Assembly: GCF_025567165.1 (NCBI RefSeq)
Contig: NZ_JAOQKC010000015.1
Span: 1-64,000 of the forward strand
Direction: 5' to 3'
DNA from: Laedolimicola ammoniilytica
GTDB lineage: Bacteria; Bacillota; Clostridia; Lachnospirales; Lachnospiraceae
Length of the DNA stretch: 64,000 nt
Position numbers and translations under genes: made by a program. Positions 16,678-25,661 of this stretch are shown one piece after another; positions within the stretch are counted from its first letter, which is position 1, and the number at the start of each line of letters is the position of its first letter. Below the pieces are notes generated by a model. That model was not told the origin of the DNA, searched no databases, and saw nothing but the letters and a program-made list of their open reading frames with translations.

Positions 16678-17525
16678 GAGAAATGCGCCTCCAGAAATGT
16701 TTTTAAATCAAAATGTTCATCCTTATGTGCCTGGAAAAAGGTTCCATACTGCCCGCCACCCACGATCTTGTGAATGACGCTCATATCGCCGCCGTTGGCA
16801 ATCAGCATATCCGCGCCTGCCGCGGTGGCAAGCTCCGCCGCGATAAGCTTGGTGGCCATGCCGCCGGTTCCCACGCTGCTCACTGCATCCTTTCCCATCC
16901 CCATCAGATCCTCGTTCAGATATTCCACGAAGGGGACAAACTCCGCGTCCGGGTTCGTGTTCGGGTTATCTGTGTAAAGGCCGTTGATGTCCGAGAGCAG
17001 GATCAACAGATCTGCGTCCACCAGGGAAGCCACGATGGCCGACAGGGTGTCATTGTCGCCATGGAGAATCTCAAAGGTGGAGATACTGTCGTTGGCATTG
17101 ACTACCGGGATGGCTCCTAAGTTCAACAGCTCTCCGAAGGTATCCTGGGCATGTCTGCGGTTCTTCGGATTGATCATGGTGTTGCGGGTCATCAGAATCT
17201 GTGCCGCCACCTGATTATACTCGGCGAAGAACTTCTGATAGATCATCATCAGTCTCGCCTGACCGATAGCCGCGCAGGCCTGCTTCATGGGAATGCTGTC
17301 CGGCTTTTCTGTAAGGCCCGCGGCTTTTCTTCCCACACCGATGGCGCCGGAGGTGACCAGAATCACGTCCTTGCCCTGATTGTGCAGATCCGAAAGCTCC
17401 CGCACCAGATGTTCCACCTTGATGAGATCCAGGCCGCCAGTCTCCTTATGAATCAGCGAGGAGGTTCCCACCTTTACCACAATGCGTTTTTTATCTTTTA
17501 TTTTCTCTCTATACTCTGTATCCAT
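16674..17525 (-). CDS. proB: Glutamate 5-kinase, short form without PUA domain
   Basis: A 283-residue amino-acid kinase that phosphorylates glutamate, the first step of proline synthesis. The N-terminal VVKVGTSSL and VTSGAIGVG phosphate-binding loops are intact, as is GTGGMATKL near residue 217. E. coli ProB has an extra ~100-residue C-terminal PUA domain; here the protein stops at the kinase domain. A promoter candidate lies just upstream, so this is the first gene of the proB-patatin-DUF896-fthC-proA-rsmD-coaD operon. Confidence 0.95.
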   Translation of the reverse strand: MDTEYREKIKDKKRIVVKVGTSSLIHKETGGLDLIKVEHLVRELSDLHNQGKDVILVTSGAIGVGRKAAGLTEKPDSIPMKQACAAIGQARLMMIYQKFFAEYNQVAAQILMTRNTMINPKNRRHAQDTFGELLNLGAIPVVNANDSISTFEILHGDNDTLSAIVASLVDADLLILLSDINGLYTDNPNTNPDAEFVPFVEYLNEDLMGMGKDAVSSVGTGGMATKLIAAELATAAGADMLIANGGDMSVIHKIVGGGQYGTFFQAHKDEHFDLKTFLEAHFS

Positions 17526-17555
17526 GTCTTTTGTCCTTTACTTGTAGTCCATTTA

Positions 17556-17584
17556 ACTTTACACCATAATGACCGGAATAGCAA
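17556..17584 (-). promoter_or_regulatory. Candidate promoter of the proB operon
   Basis: Minus-strand -35 TTGCTA (17579-17584), 17-base spacer, -10 TAAAGT (17556-17561) preceded by TG. About 30 bases upstream of the proB ATG, immediately after the BofC-like gene. Confidence 0.5.
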
Positions 17585-17586
17585 GT

Positions 17587-18051
17587 TTAACTGGAGTAAT
17601 TCTCCAAGAAATCATAGAGCGCCTGTTCGCTCTCCACGCTCTTTCCGGCACGGATTTCCTGCTGTAAGGCTTCCGGAAGCAATGATAATGGTATGTCTGT
17701 GGTCTCGTACAGGGTCGTGCCGTCTTCCCGGTAAATGGCAAGATACCCGTCCCTTTCTTTCAGATAAAACAGCGCCGTATCCGAAGTTTCCGTATCCAAA
17801 GCTTCTTCGTCCGGTTCCCGCGTCTCCCGGCCCTCCGGCTGTTTCTCCGTAGAGTCTGTGGTCTCCGCCCGCACCGTATCCCGCCCCGCAGCCGCCTGCT
17901 CTCTGGTCAGAAGCTCCAGGCTCTCAATCTGCGCCAGAAGTCTGGCCCGCTCCTGTTCCAGGGCCCGCTCCGAGGTCAGACTGCCGGAATAATAGGCCAG
18001 GCCCATCAGAATCCCGATCCCTGCCATAGCCGCCAGAATTCGTTTTGCCAT
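17587..18051 (-). CDS. BofC C-terminal-domain-like membrane-anchored protein
   Basis: A 154-residue protein: an N-terminal membrane anchor or uncleaved signal (about residues 5-22), a short coiled coil, a charged Thr/Glu-rich linker and a C-terminal ~55-residue domain (FYLKERDGYLAIY ... TTDIPLSLLPEALQ ... LYDFLENYSS). The last part resembles the BofC C-terminal domain, which in B. subtilis regulates SpoIVB-dependent sigma-K activation from the intermembrane space. Homology to BofC as a whole is not clear. AAAGGAGG precedes the ATG at 18049-18051. It ends the yqfC-to-flippase run. Confidence 0.6.
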   Translation of the reverse strand: MAKRILAAMAGIGILMGLAYYSGSLTSERALEQERARLLAQIESLELLTREQAAAGRDTVRAETTDSTEKQPEGRETREPDEEALDTETSDTALFYLKERDGYLAIYREDGTTLYETTDIPLSLLPEALQQEIRAGKSVESEQALYDFLENYSS

Positions 18052-18109
18052 AAAAAACCCTCCTTTTTTGAATAGTATGTCCAAAAAGAAGGGTTTTCAT
18101 TTCGAAACT

Positions 18110-19768
18110 TTATAGAAGATGAATTTTCTTCAGGATCCGAACCAGCGTTCTTCCTTTGGGGAAGGCCCGCAGTTCGTCCTCGGTGATGCCGTGCAGCAGC
18201 AGGATAAAGAAGGCGTAAAGGATCACCGCCAGACCCAGGCAGAGAACCGTGGAAATCCGCACACCGATCACCTTATGGAGCGGCTGATACAGAAGCCAGA
18301 CGGCCAGCGCCATAATCAGGGAGGATACAGCCGGAATCACAAAAGTCCGTTTGATCTCCTGATGATAATCCAGATGCTTTCGAATGGCCGCGCCGTTCAG
18401 GATACACATGAGAACAGCGAAGAACATATAGGCAATGACCACACCATAGATATGGAGCCTGCCAAACTGTACCAGTCCAATCATCAGAAGCAGATGGGTC
18501 ACCAAGGCAATGACTGCATTCCGCACCGGAATCTGCATCTGGTCGATGCCCTGGAGGATACCGTTGGTCAGGGTGGACAGGCCGTAGAAAATGACGGAAG
18601 CCGAACCAATCAGAAAGAGCTTCGGCGCGATCTCATTGCTGTTCCAGGACAAAAGATCCAGGATCGGCTCACCCAGAGCCGTCAGGCCGAAGGCACTGGG
18701 GATACAGATCATCATAACCATACGGATAGCACCCTCTGTTTTCCTGCGCATCTCGTCCCAGTCGCCGGAAATCCGTGCTCTGGTGAGCGCCGGGATTGTA
18801 GACGCGGACAGGGCTGACGCTACGGCAATGGGCACATTGGTCAGAAGCTTATATTTGCCCACGTAGATGCCCCAGTAGATCTCCACCGTGCTCTTATCCG
18901 CTTTCTGCACATCCAGCATCAGATATTTGAACACGCCCTGATCCACGATGCCGCTGATATTATAGACTGCCGTGCTTAAGATAACGGGTACGATGGTCAT
19001 TATCAGAACCCGCAGGGTGCTTGCGTAGCTCTCCTGCCGACTCACATGATCCCGGCGCATACTTTTCTGGAGCACCCGGTTGTACATGAGCATAACCATA
19101 ATCAGGAACAGAAGGCCGGCCGCCGCGCCCAGGCTGGTACCCAGGGTACTTCCGGCCGCGCCGTAGATGGCTCCGCTCTTGCCGTTCGTGATGCCTGCCG
19201 CTGCATCCAGCTTCACGCCGTAAGAGAACAGATAACTGGCCGCCGCGATACTCACGATGGCGTTGACGATCTGCTCAATGATCTGGGAAATAGCCGTAGG
19301 CATCATGGTTCCCATGCCCTGGAAAAAGCCCCGGAGTACGCCCATCACCGCCATGACAAAGACCGCCAAAGCCAGCACCTTCAGGCATAGCTCACTTTCC
19401 GGCGTATTGAGAAGGGTTCCCGTAAAGAATCCTGCGCCGAAGAAGGTCAGAGCCGAACCGGCCGCGCCCACCACCAGGGCCATGTAGAGGGCTCCCTTAA
19501 AGGCCCGCCAGGAATTGCGGTATTCGCCCAGCGCCACCCTGGCCGATACCACCTTGGATACCGCCAGGGGCAGGCTGTAAGAGGATATCAATAAGATTAC
19601 ATTGTAGATCTCGTAGGCTGCGGAATAATAATCATTTCCATGGTCCGTGATGATATTGGTGACCGGCAGCCGGTAGAGAAGTCCGATGATCCGGCTCACG
19701 ATGGACGCGATAGCCAGAATGCTGCCCTGCATAATATAGTTGGATTTTGAGCTGTTTTTCTTTCCCAT
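18110..19768 (-). CDS. SpoVB-like polysaccharide flippase (MOP superfamily)
   Basis: A 552-residue polytopic protein with about 14 membrane helices and the MurJ/SpoVB N-terminal pattern (GSILAIASIVSRIIGLLYRLP). The SpoVB branch of the MOP superfamily is thought to flip lipid-linked precursors for spore cortex peptidoglycan. It could equally serve vegetative wall or capsule synthesis. It lies 14 bases after the DUF3048 lipoprotein gene in a sporulation-rich run, which favours the SpoVB reading. Confidence 0.8.
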   Translation of the reverse strand: MGKKNSSKSNYIMQGSILAIASIVSRIIGLLYRLPVTNIITDHGNDYYSAAYEIYNVILLISSYSLPLAVSKVVSARVALGEYRNSWRAFKGALYMALVVGAAGSALTFFGAGFFTGTLLNTPESELCLKVLALAVFVMAVMGVLRGFFQGMGTMMPTAISQIIEQIVNAIVSIAAASYLFSYGVKLDAAAGITNGKSGAIYGAAGSTLGTSLGAAAGLLFLIMVMLMYNRVLQKSMRRDHVSRQESYASTLRVLIMTIVPVILSTAVYNISGIVDQGVFKYLMLDVQKADKSTVEIYWGIYVGKYKLLTNVPIAVASALSASTIPALTRARISGDWDEMRRKTEGAIRMVMMICIPSAFGLTALGEPILDLLSWNSNEIAPKLFLIGSASVIFYGLSTLTNGILQGIDQMQIPVRNAVIALVTHLLLMIGLVQFGRLHIYGVVIAYMFFAVLMCILNGAAIRKHLDYHQEIKRTFVIPAVSSLIMALAVWLLYQPLHKVIGVRISTVLCLGLAVILYAFFILLLHGITEDELRAFPKGRTLVRILKKIHLL

Positions 19769-19782
19769 GATTCCGCTTTTCC

Positions 19783-20964
19783 TTACTGAACGACCACGTC
19801 ATCCTTATAATCATTCCAGATGATACAGATAAAGGTCTTTCCGTTATTCAATACTATTTCCTGCTCGTTTTCATCGTAATAACGGGCCGGAGTGCCAAGT
19901 TCTCCCGGATTCTTCCAGTAGCCGTCGATCTCCTTGCCATTGGTGAACACTTTACATTCATTGCCGTTGGACTGAGTTGCGAAATGCAGATAGTCCTTGG
20001 CGTCCAGCACATTGCCGTCACAGTATTGGAAAATGACGTTAGTTACCGCCACCTGCTGTCCGTTCAGTTCGTCCGTGTGGGGATTGCCGTAGGTCCAGCG
20101 ATAGTACTTCCGATCAGAGGCATTGTACTTGAAGGTTGCCCTGACGCCGCCAAAGCCGTTTTTGCCGCCGTCTCCGCCAGGTTTCAGAACCGTAGCGTCC
20201 GGATAGCCCTGATACTCCGCGATCTCGCCCGTATCCGCAAACTTGAATTTGCCCGGGTAATCCTCTGGCATGGTCATATCATACCCTTTTTTCTCGATAT
20301 CCTTCAAAATGCCCTTGGGAAATGCGTAGAGCGTATGCTCCGTAGCCTTACCCGGACGGCTGATGCGGTCGTACATGGCCGTGGCCGGATGCTTGATGCC
20401 CTTGGTTCCGCCTGACAGCACGTCGAATTTACCGCTGTTCAGATCTGAAAGCGCGTACTGGGCCTGTCCGAAATGGGCGTACACCGGATGGAACTCCTGG
20501 GCAAAATGAAGATAATAGAGACGGCAGCTTCGCACGGAGCCGATTCTTCCCAGATTCTTCCAGTCCTCAAAAACGCCCATCCAGCGGGTGATACGCCCCT
20601 CCACCGGGCACTCGTAGATGACCGACGCGTTCGATACGCCGGACATGGGAAGCGCCGCCGAGGTATTATTTAACATGATGGCCAGCGGCCTGGTTTTCCC
20701 AAGCTCCTCGTCGATCCATTCACCGCTGAAATAGCTTCGAATCTTGCCGTCTACCACCTCGCGGGGAGCCGGTTTTTCTTTCTCTCCTGCAGTATCGTCT
20801 TCGTTATCCGTCTGCTCCTCTTTCTCCCAGGCGATGACCTCCGCCTCGGTGTTGAATGTATCTTCTTTGGCCTCCTGTGTCTCTGCCTTTCCGCAGCCCG
20901 CCGTTATCATAAGGCCTGCGGCCAGACACAGCATGCCCAGTTTCTTCAGGTACCCCTGCTTCAT
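19783..20964 (-). CDS. DUF3048 lipoprotein (YerB-like)
   Basis: A 393-residue exported lipoprotein. The signal peptide ends in a lipobox ITAGC (cysteine at residue 24), then comes an acidic Glu/Lys-rich linker, then the two-part DUF3048 domain (RPLAIMLNNTSAALP..., SCRLYYLHFAQEFHP...). The B. subtilis homologue YerB is of unknown function. It should be anchored on the outer face of the membrane. It is in one run with ybeY (13-base gap) and the flippase. Confidence 0.85.
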   Translation of the reverse strand: MKQGYLKKLGMLCLAAGLMITAGCGKAETQEAKEDTFNTEAEVIAWEKEEQTDNEDDTAGEKEKPAPREVVDGKIRSYFSGEWIDEELGKTRPLAIMLNNTSAALPMSGVSNASVIYECPVEGRITRWMGVFEDWKNLGRIGSVRSCRLYYLHFAQEFHPVYAHFGQAQYALSDLNSGKFDVLSGGTKGIKHPATAMYDRISRPGKATEHTLYAFPKGILKDIEKKGYDMTMPEDYPGKFKFADTGEIAEYQGYPDATVLKPGGDGGKNGFGGVRATFKYNASDRKYYRWTYGNPHTDELNGQQVAVTNVIFQYCDGNVLDAKDYLHFATQSNGNECKVFTNGKEIDGYWKNPGELGTPARYYDENEQEIVLNNGKTFICIIWNDYKDDVVVQ

Positions 20965-20977
20965 CCGGAAATCCTCC

Positions 20978-21478
20978 CTAACGTAAAATATTCAGGCTTT
21001 CCAGAATGGCAGCCTGCTTCGCCTCCATCACCTTTGCCTCCTCCGGTACCATGTGATCGTAGCCGAAAAGGTGCAGCATACTGTGGGCGATCAGGAACGC
21101 GTACTCCCGCGTCCGGCTGTGACCGTATTTCTCGGCCTGCTCCATGACCTTGTCCACGGAAATGACGATGTCGCCCAGCACCAGTTCGCCACTCTCTGGG
21201 TTAAAGCAGTCCTCCTCATCCTCCTCCACAAAAGAGAAATCCGCCGGGGTCTCATACTCCAGCATCGGGAAAGACAGGACGTCTGTGGGACGGTCAATCC
21301 CCCGGTGCTCCCGGTTCATCTCGTGAATGCCCGCGTCATCGGTCAGAAGCAGATTGACCTCCGCCTCGTAGGGACATTTCTCATAATCCAGCGCCGCCTC
21401 GATGACCTTCCTGGCGATGCCTTCCGTGTCCACGTCCGGCAGGGTCTTATTGCTTTCATCTTCTACGTTGATAGTCAT
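20978..21478 (-). CDS. ybeY: Endoribonuclease YbeY (rRNA maturation)
   Basis: A 166-residue metal-dependent RNase. The zinc-binding motif HSMLHLFGYDH gives H132, H136 and H142 (HX3HX5H). It matures 16S rRNA 3' ends and takes part in 70S quality control. The ATG at 21476-21478 follows AAAGGACA and overlaps the phoH gene by 23 bases; a longer frame upstream (to 21571) has no start signal. The phoH-ybeY order is conserved across bacteria. Confidence 0.92.
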   Translation of the reverse strand: MTINVEDESNKTLPDVDTEGIARKVIEAALDYEKCPYEAEVNLLLTDDAGIHEMNREHRGIDRPTDVLSFPMLEYETPADFSFVEEDEEDCFNPESGELVLGDIVISVDKVMEQAEKYGHSRTREYAFLIAHSMLHLFGYDHMVPEEAKVMEAKQAAILESLNILR

Positions 21479-22466
21479 GGCTGTCCTTTCTGGAGCTTCT
21501 GCGCTCCTGGGCTTTCTCATAAGTCTCGTATGCCTGAACGATCTTCTGTACCAGCGGATGACGCACCACATCCTTGCTGGTGAGCTCGCAAAAGCCGATG
21601 TCCTCCACCCTGGAGAGCACCTTCAGTGCCACCTCCAGGCCGGACTTGGTGCCGCTTGGCAGGTCCTTCTGGCTGGCGTCGCCGGTCACGATGACCTTGG
21701 ATCCGAAGCCGATACGGGTCAGAAACATCTTCATCTGGGCCGGGGTCGTATTCTGGGCCTCGTCCAGGATAATAAAGGCATTGTCCAGGGTACGGCCGCG
21801 CATATAAGCAAGGGGAGCTACCTCGATCAACCCCTTTTCCATATTTTTCAGAAAGCTCTCCGCGCCCATGATCTGATACAGGGCGTCGTAAAGAGGCCGC
21901 AGGTAGGGATCCACCTTACTCTGCAGATCGCCCGGCAGAAAGCCCAGCTTCTCACCGGCCTCGATGGCGGGACGGGTCAGGATAATCCGGCTCACCTCAT
22001 TATTTTTAAAGGCAGTAATTGCCATGGCCATGGCCAGATAGGTCTTGCCGGTTCCGGCCGGTCCGGTGCCAAATACGATCATATGATTCCGGATCAGATC
22101 CACATATTTCTTCTGACCCAGGGTCTTGGGCTTGATGGGCTTGCCTGCGATGGTATGGCAGATAAGCTCTTTGTCGATCTCCACGACTGCCTGCTCCTGT
22201 CCCTCCATAGAGAGTGCCAGGGCGTAGTCCACGTTCTGTTCCTGAATCACATTGCCGCGTCTCGAGAGCTCCAGAAGCTGCTCGATAACCCGGGCTGCCT
22301 GCCTGGTGTACTCAGACGGTCCCAGAATCTTCACCTCGCCGTCCCGGGCAATGACCGATACCTTCAGGGCCTGCTCTATTTTTTTGATATGGCTGTCGAA
22401 CTGTCCGAACACATTGCTCTGATGCTCGGCCGGTACGTCCAGCATCTTTTCCACGATATTACTCAA
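21456..22466 (-). CDS. PhoH-like ATPase (YbeZ)
   Basis: A 336-residue P-loop protein with an N-terminal KH-like region and a PhoH ATPase core; Walker A GPAGTGKT is at about residues 135-142, with Walker B FIILDEAQNTT about 100 residues later. YbeZ proteins work with YbeY in RNA metabolism. I propose the TTG at 22464-22466, because AAGGAG lies about 10 bases upstream and it yields the usual N-terminus before VPAEHQSNVFGQFD; an in-frame ATG at 22445 is the alternative. Either overlaps or nearly abuts yqfD. Confidence 0.88.
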   Translation of the reverse strand: MSNIVEKMLDVPAEHQSNVFGQFDSHIKKIEQALKVSVIARDGEVKILGPSEYTRQAARVIEQLLELSRRGNVIQEQNVDYALALSMEGQEQAVVEIDKELICHTIAGKPIKPKTLGQKKYVDLIRNHMIVFGTGPAGTGKTYLAMAMAITAFKNNEVSRIILTRPAIEAGEKLGFLPGDLQSKVDPYLRPLYDALYQIMGAESFLKNMEKGLIEVAPLAYMRGRTLDNAFIILDEAQNTTPAQMKMFLTRIGFGSKVIVTGDASQKDLPSGTKSGLEVALKVLSRVEDIGFCELTSKDVVRHPLVQKIVQAYETYEKAQERRSSRKDSHDYQRRR

Positions 22467-23685
22467 GTACTGACTGCTCCTTCTGTCTGATCTTCGGAAC
22501 CGCAATCTCTTCCAGGACTTCGATCTTGCCCTTCGAGACGCAAAAATTCCTGCCAATATCTATTTTAACATCATTTCTGACAATTTGAACCCCTTTTTGC
22601 AGTAAATTATTTAAAAATTCATTAAGATCCGTTTCCGCCAGGGCTTTTGCCCCTTTTTTCGTATACTTTTCCGTGTAAAGCTCATATTCGGCCCGCTCCA
22701 GGGTCCCGAAGGACAGGGGCAGGTAAAAATTTCCGGTTAAATGCAGCGGATACTCTTTTTCCACAGTGGTATACAGGGGAAAGGTTCTGGGATCCGTAAG
22801 GGCAACGAGCCCGTTCCCGGCCTTCAGATAGATCCCGTAACGCTTCTTTCCGGTAAAATGCCTGGCCTCATGGGACATGGAAAACTGATTTTCATAGCGG
22901 TATACAGTTCTGGCCCAGACATCGCCGTCAGCCCGCACTTCCTGATAACCGGTCACCTCGCCGTTGTCGTCCCGGATTTCCACCGCGCCGTCGATGAGCA
23001 CGGTTCCGGCTTCCACCTCGTCCCCTGGCTGTACTCGGGCTGTGCCGCTTCGCACCAGAATACTGGTGATAACGCCCGGACGTTCTGCGCAGAGATCTGC
23101 AGCTTCTTCCTTCGTCTCCACCGGATTTTTCTGAACCTCCGCTTCCAGATCCTGATTTTCCCGGACGCGGATGATGAGCTGGGTTCCTCTGATCCGGGCC
23201 GACACCCAGGTCAGATCCGGGAAATGAATCCGCAGCAGCGACTGGATTTCCTTACAGTCCACCGCGCTCTTTTGCATGCCATGGACCACCTGTTCCTCCG
23301 CCAGATAATCCAGCAAAACATCCGTACTCCGGGCCCGGTTGCCCTCGATGCGGATGTCCCAGATAAACAGGGACAGCACGTAGAGCAGCAGACAGCAGGC
23401 CAGCATCCCGACGGGGAACATCTTCCGTCGCCGATTCCGGTACAGAAAAAAAGGAAGCCCATGGCGCTCGGTAATGACAAGATGCGCCCGGGCCTTTCTG
23501 CACAGGGGCCGGATTTTTCGAAAATCCCGGATACTGAGATTCATTTCATATTCATTTTCCATATTCTGTAAGTCCCACAGGACAATTCCCCGGGCTTTAC
23601 AGAGATTCAGGAAGCGTTCCGGCGAGTAGCCCCGGATGCGAATCCGCACGTAACCCTTCAGATAACGGAACAACCAAATCAGCAA
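22459..23685 (-). CDS. yqfD: Sporulation protein YqfD
   Basis: A 408-residue YqfD family protein: a cytosolic N-terminal part (about 1-90), one membrane segment (about 92-112, MFPVGMLACCLLLYVLS) and a large extracytoplasmic domain. Its B. subtilis homologue is expressed under sigma-E in the mother cell, and mutants are blocked at stage IV. It overlaps yqfC by seven bases, and phoH by about eight if the proposed TTG start is right, so it is read in one coupled unit. The function is inferred from family and gene order. Confidence 0.88.
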   Translation of the reverse strand: MLIWLFRYLKGYVRIRIRGYSPERFLNLCKARGIVLWDLQNMENEYEMNLSIRDFRKIRPLCRKARAHLVITERHGLPFFLYRNRRRKMFPVGMLACCLLLYVLSLFIWDIRIEGNRARSTDVLLDYLAEEQVVHGMQKSAVDCKEIQSLLRIHFPDLTWVSARIRGTQLIIRVRENQDLEAEVQKNPVETKEEAADLCAERPGVITSILVRSGTARVQPGDEVEAGTVLIDGAVEIRDDNGEVTGYQEVRADGDVWARTVYRYENQFSMSHEARHFTGKKRYGIYLKAGNGLVALTDPRTFPLYTTVEKEYPLHLTGNFYLPLSFGTLERAEYELYTEKYTKKGAKALAETDLNEFLNNLLQKGVQIVRNDVKIDIGRNFCVSKGKIEVLEEIAVPKIRQKEQSVLE

Positions 23686-23939
23686 TATTTCACCTCCAGA
23701 AGCTCTCCGGTGATTTTCATTTCCTCATTGGTATAATAGGCAATATCAAGCCCCGTCCCGTGAATCTCCAGCTTGCAGGTGCGGGTCTGGATCCGGATGA
23801 GCTCATCCGTATACTCAATGAGGCTCATGTAGTTCTCCACATAAGCCTCATGCTTTCCGGTAATGGTCAGAATCACTGCACCCAGCGTCAGATCCTTTGG
23901 CAGATTCAGAGCATCTGTCAGCCGCTCCTTTACGCTCAT
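23679..23939 (-). CDS. yqfC: Sporulation protein YqfC (YabP/YqfC family)
   Basis: An 86-residue protein of the YabP/YqfC family, with the repeated short beta pattern around LTLGAVILTITGKHEAYVENY and TCKLEIHGTGLDIAYYT. These proteins are made in the mother cell during sporulation; the molecular role is unknown. It is the first gene of the yqfC-yqfD-phoH-ybeY run and has a sigma-E-like promoter upstream. The start ATG has AAAGG at about 10 bases. Confidence 0.88.
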   Translation of the reverse strand: MSVKERLTDALNLPKDLTLGAVILTITGKHEAYVENYMSLIEYTDELIRIQTRTCKLEIHGTGLDIAYYTNEEMKITGELLEVKYC

Positions 23940-23968
23940 GAATTCCGGACCTTTGTTTTCCTTACCTC

Positions 23969-23998
23969 ACTATATGCAGTTTTCTTTCCGCCTATGCC
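23969..23998 (-). promoter_or_regulatory. Candidate sigma-E-type promoter of the yqfC operon
   Basis: Minus strand: GGCATAGG (23991-23998), 14-base spacer, CATATAGT (23969-23976). This resembles the sigma-E consensus and shares its -10 with the ylbJ candidate. yqfC and yqfD are sigma-E-dependent in B. subtilis. The -35 match is partial. Confidence 0.4.
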
Positions 23999-24007
23999 CG
24001 TTTATAT

Positions 24008-24057
24008 AGAATCCTGCGTTGCAGGATTCTCCGCCTGCGGCAGGTCGCTTTAGCGAC
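24008..24057. repeat. Three consecutive short hairpins in the yqfC upstream region
   Basis: A 10-bp perfect stem AGAATCCTGC/GCAGGATTCT with a 3-base loop (24008-24030), a 4-bp stem CCTG/CAGG (24034-24044) and a 5-bp stem GTCGC/GCGAC (24044-24057) follow each other with almost no spacing. The segment continues GC-rich to 24095. It looks like a dispersed palindromic repeat unit (REP/MITE-like) rather than a gene; copies elsewhere in the genome cannot be checked here. Confidence 0.55.
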
Positions 24058-24097
24058 ATAATTCCACTCTGCCGCAGTGCGATCCCCCGGAGGGTTG

Positions 24098-24132
24098 TAC
24101 AACAGGGAATTCTATCAGAATTTCCTGTTGTA
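24098..24132 (-). terminator. Stem-loop overlapping the DUF2284 stop codon
   Basis: A 15-bp inverted repeat with one G-T wobble (TACAACAGGGAATTC at 24098-24112 and its complement 24118-24132) around a 5-base loop. It overlaps the last codons of the DUF2284 gene. There is no T tract, so it is a weak terminator at best or an mRNA 3'-end stabiliser. Confidence 0.4.
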
Positions 24133-24663
24133 TAAAATGAGACTGAACCAGGTCACCAGTCCGCTTCCGCCCATAAAGGTGATGCCATTTTTCTCCGCCA
24201 GCTCCGTCACCAGGATGCCGTAGCTCTCAATGCAGGGGAACATCCGATCCGGATGACGACAGGGTGCGTCCGGGTAGGCGCATTTCTCACAGATGGCACA
24301 GGACTCCGTGGAAAGCACTTGCATGTTCCCGCAGAAATCCTGCATCTCATCCCGGATCTGCCTAGTAATCTCCTCATGCTCCCGGCGTGTGGCCAACATA
24401 GCGGACATATCCTCCGTATCCACGCCCTCGGCAATGGTGGTAAACATCAATACGTCCTCGTATCCGAGGCACCGTTTCCGGCACTCCTCCACTGTCCCCA
24501 CCGCAGGCGGACAGGACCAGGATGTGCCGTAGCGGGGACATTCAGTCTGGCAGATATAACGCACCTCCTCCCGGAAAGGAATCTCCTTCGGACTTACAAA
24601 GGCATATTCACAGACCGGGTAGGCGCTTAATTTAGCTTCGATTTTTCCACGCAGCATATCCAT
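24115..24663 (-). CDS. DUF2284 predicted metal-binding protein
   Basis: A 182-residue cysteine-rich protein of the DUF2284 family. Conserved clusters are CQTECPRYGTSWSCPP (near residues 39-54) and CAICEKCAYPDAPCRHP about 80 residues later, which probably bind a metal or Fe-S cluster. The function is unknown. I prefer the ATG at 24661-24663, eight bases after the ddh stop, since a GTG at 24702 would overlap ddh by 32 bases with no ribosome-binding site; the start remains uncertain. It appears to be the last gene of the operon with ddh. Confidence 0.82.
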   Translation of the reverse strand: MDMLRGKIEAKLSAYPVCEYAFVSPKEIPFREEVRYICQTECPRYGTSWSCPPAVGTVEECRKRCLGYEDVLMFTTIAEGVDTEDMSAMLATRREHEEITRQIRDEMQDFCGNMQVLSTESCAICEKCAYPDAPCRHPDRMFPCIESYGILVTELAEKNGITFMGGSGLVTWFSLILYNRKF

Positions 24664-24670
24664 TCTGTTC

Positions 24671-25657
24671 TTACAGCAGGGTTGCCCGCAGTTCTTCTCC
24701 ACTCTTGGCGCTTAAGTAAGCCGGAGCCACGTCAAATACGGTCTTGCAGCCGCTCAGGCCCTCCTGGCTCATGCGGTAAGCCGCTCTCGCGTAAGCCACC
24801 AGCACGCTGGAAGTAAACTCCGGGTTGGAATCCAGCTTCAGGGTATATTCGATCAGGTGATGATTCTCCTTTTCCCGTCCGGTCACGCCGCTTCGAAGCA
24901 CGAATCCGCCATGAGGCAGACGGCTGTGATACTGCTGCATCTCCTCTTCGGTAATGAAATGAACGGTGGTATCATAGTCTGCGAAATAATTGGGCATGGT
25001 CGTGATCTCTTCTTCTATTTTTGCGGGATCAGCGCCCTCCTCCAGAACGACAAAGCATTCTCTTGTATGCTTTTCCCGGGTAGTCAGCTCCGGATTCTTT
25101 CCGGCCCGCACAGCCTCCAGAGCGCTCTCCACAGGGATGGTGTACTGTCTTGCGTCCTTGACGCCCTTGATCCGACGGATCGCGTCAGAATGGCCCTGGC
25201 TTACGCCCTTGCCCCAGAAGGTGTAATCCTTGCCCTCCGGCAGAATTGCGCCTGCATACATACGGTTCAGGGAAAACAGGCCCGGATCCCAGCCTACGGA
25301 AATAATGGCTACCCTGCCGCTCTTCTTCGCCTCTGCGTCCACATCCGCGAAATGCTTCGGAATCTGTGCGTGGGTGTCGAAGCTGTCGATGACATTGAAA
25401 TATTTTGCGTACTCCGGCGTCTGCTTCGGCAGGTCGGTGGCACTTCCGCCGCAGAGAATCAGGACGTCCAGTTCGTCCTTCCAGTCCGCCAGCTTGGAGG
25501 CACTTACAACCTCTGCTGTCTCAGACCAGATGTGTAGATCCTCCGGATTTCTTCTGGTAAATACCGCCTTCAGCTCCATATCCGGATTCTGGGCCACCGC
25601 GCACTCTACGCCTCTTCCCAGATTGCCGTATCCCATAATTCCTACTCTGATACTCAT
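24671..25657 (-). CDS. ddh: meso-Diaminopimelate D-dehydrogenase
   Basis: A 328-residue enzyme. N-terminal Rossmann motif GIMGYGNLG (residues 6-14), then the family blocks GGSATDLP, SVGWDPGLFSLNR and WGKGVSQGHSDAIRR. It catalyses NADPH-dependent reductive amination of tetrahydrodipicolinate to meso-DAP in one step, feeding lysine and peptidoglycan synthesis. It replaces the four-step succinylase or acetylase branch. It lies four bases after the C39-like gene and is probably co-transcribed with it. Confidence 0.93.
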   Translation of the reverse strand: MSIRVGIMGYGNLGRGVECAVAQNPDMELKAVFTRRNPEDLHIWSETAEVVSASKLADWKDELDVLILCGGSATDLPKQTPEYAKYFNVIDSFDTHAQIPKHFADVDAEAKKSGRVAIISVGWDPGLFSLNRMYAGAILPEGKDYTFWGKGVSQGHSDAIRRIKGVKDARQYTIPVESALEAVRAGKNPELTTREKHTRECFVVLEEGADPAKIEEEITTMPNYFADYDTTVHFITEEEMQQYHSRLPHGGFVLRSGVTGREKENHHLIEYTLKLDSNPEFTSSVLVAYARAAYRMSQEGLSGCKTVFDVAPAYLSAKSGEELRATLL

Positions 25658-25661
25658 TTTT

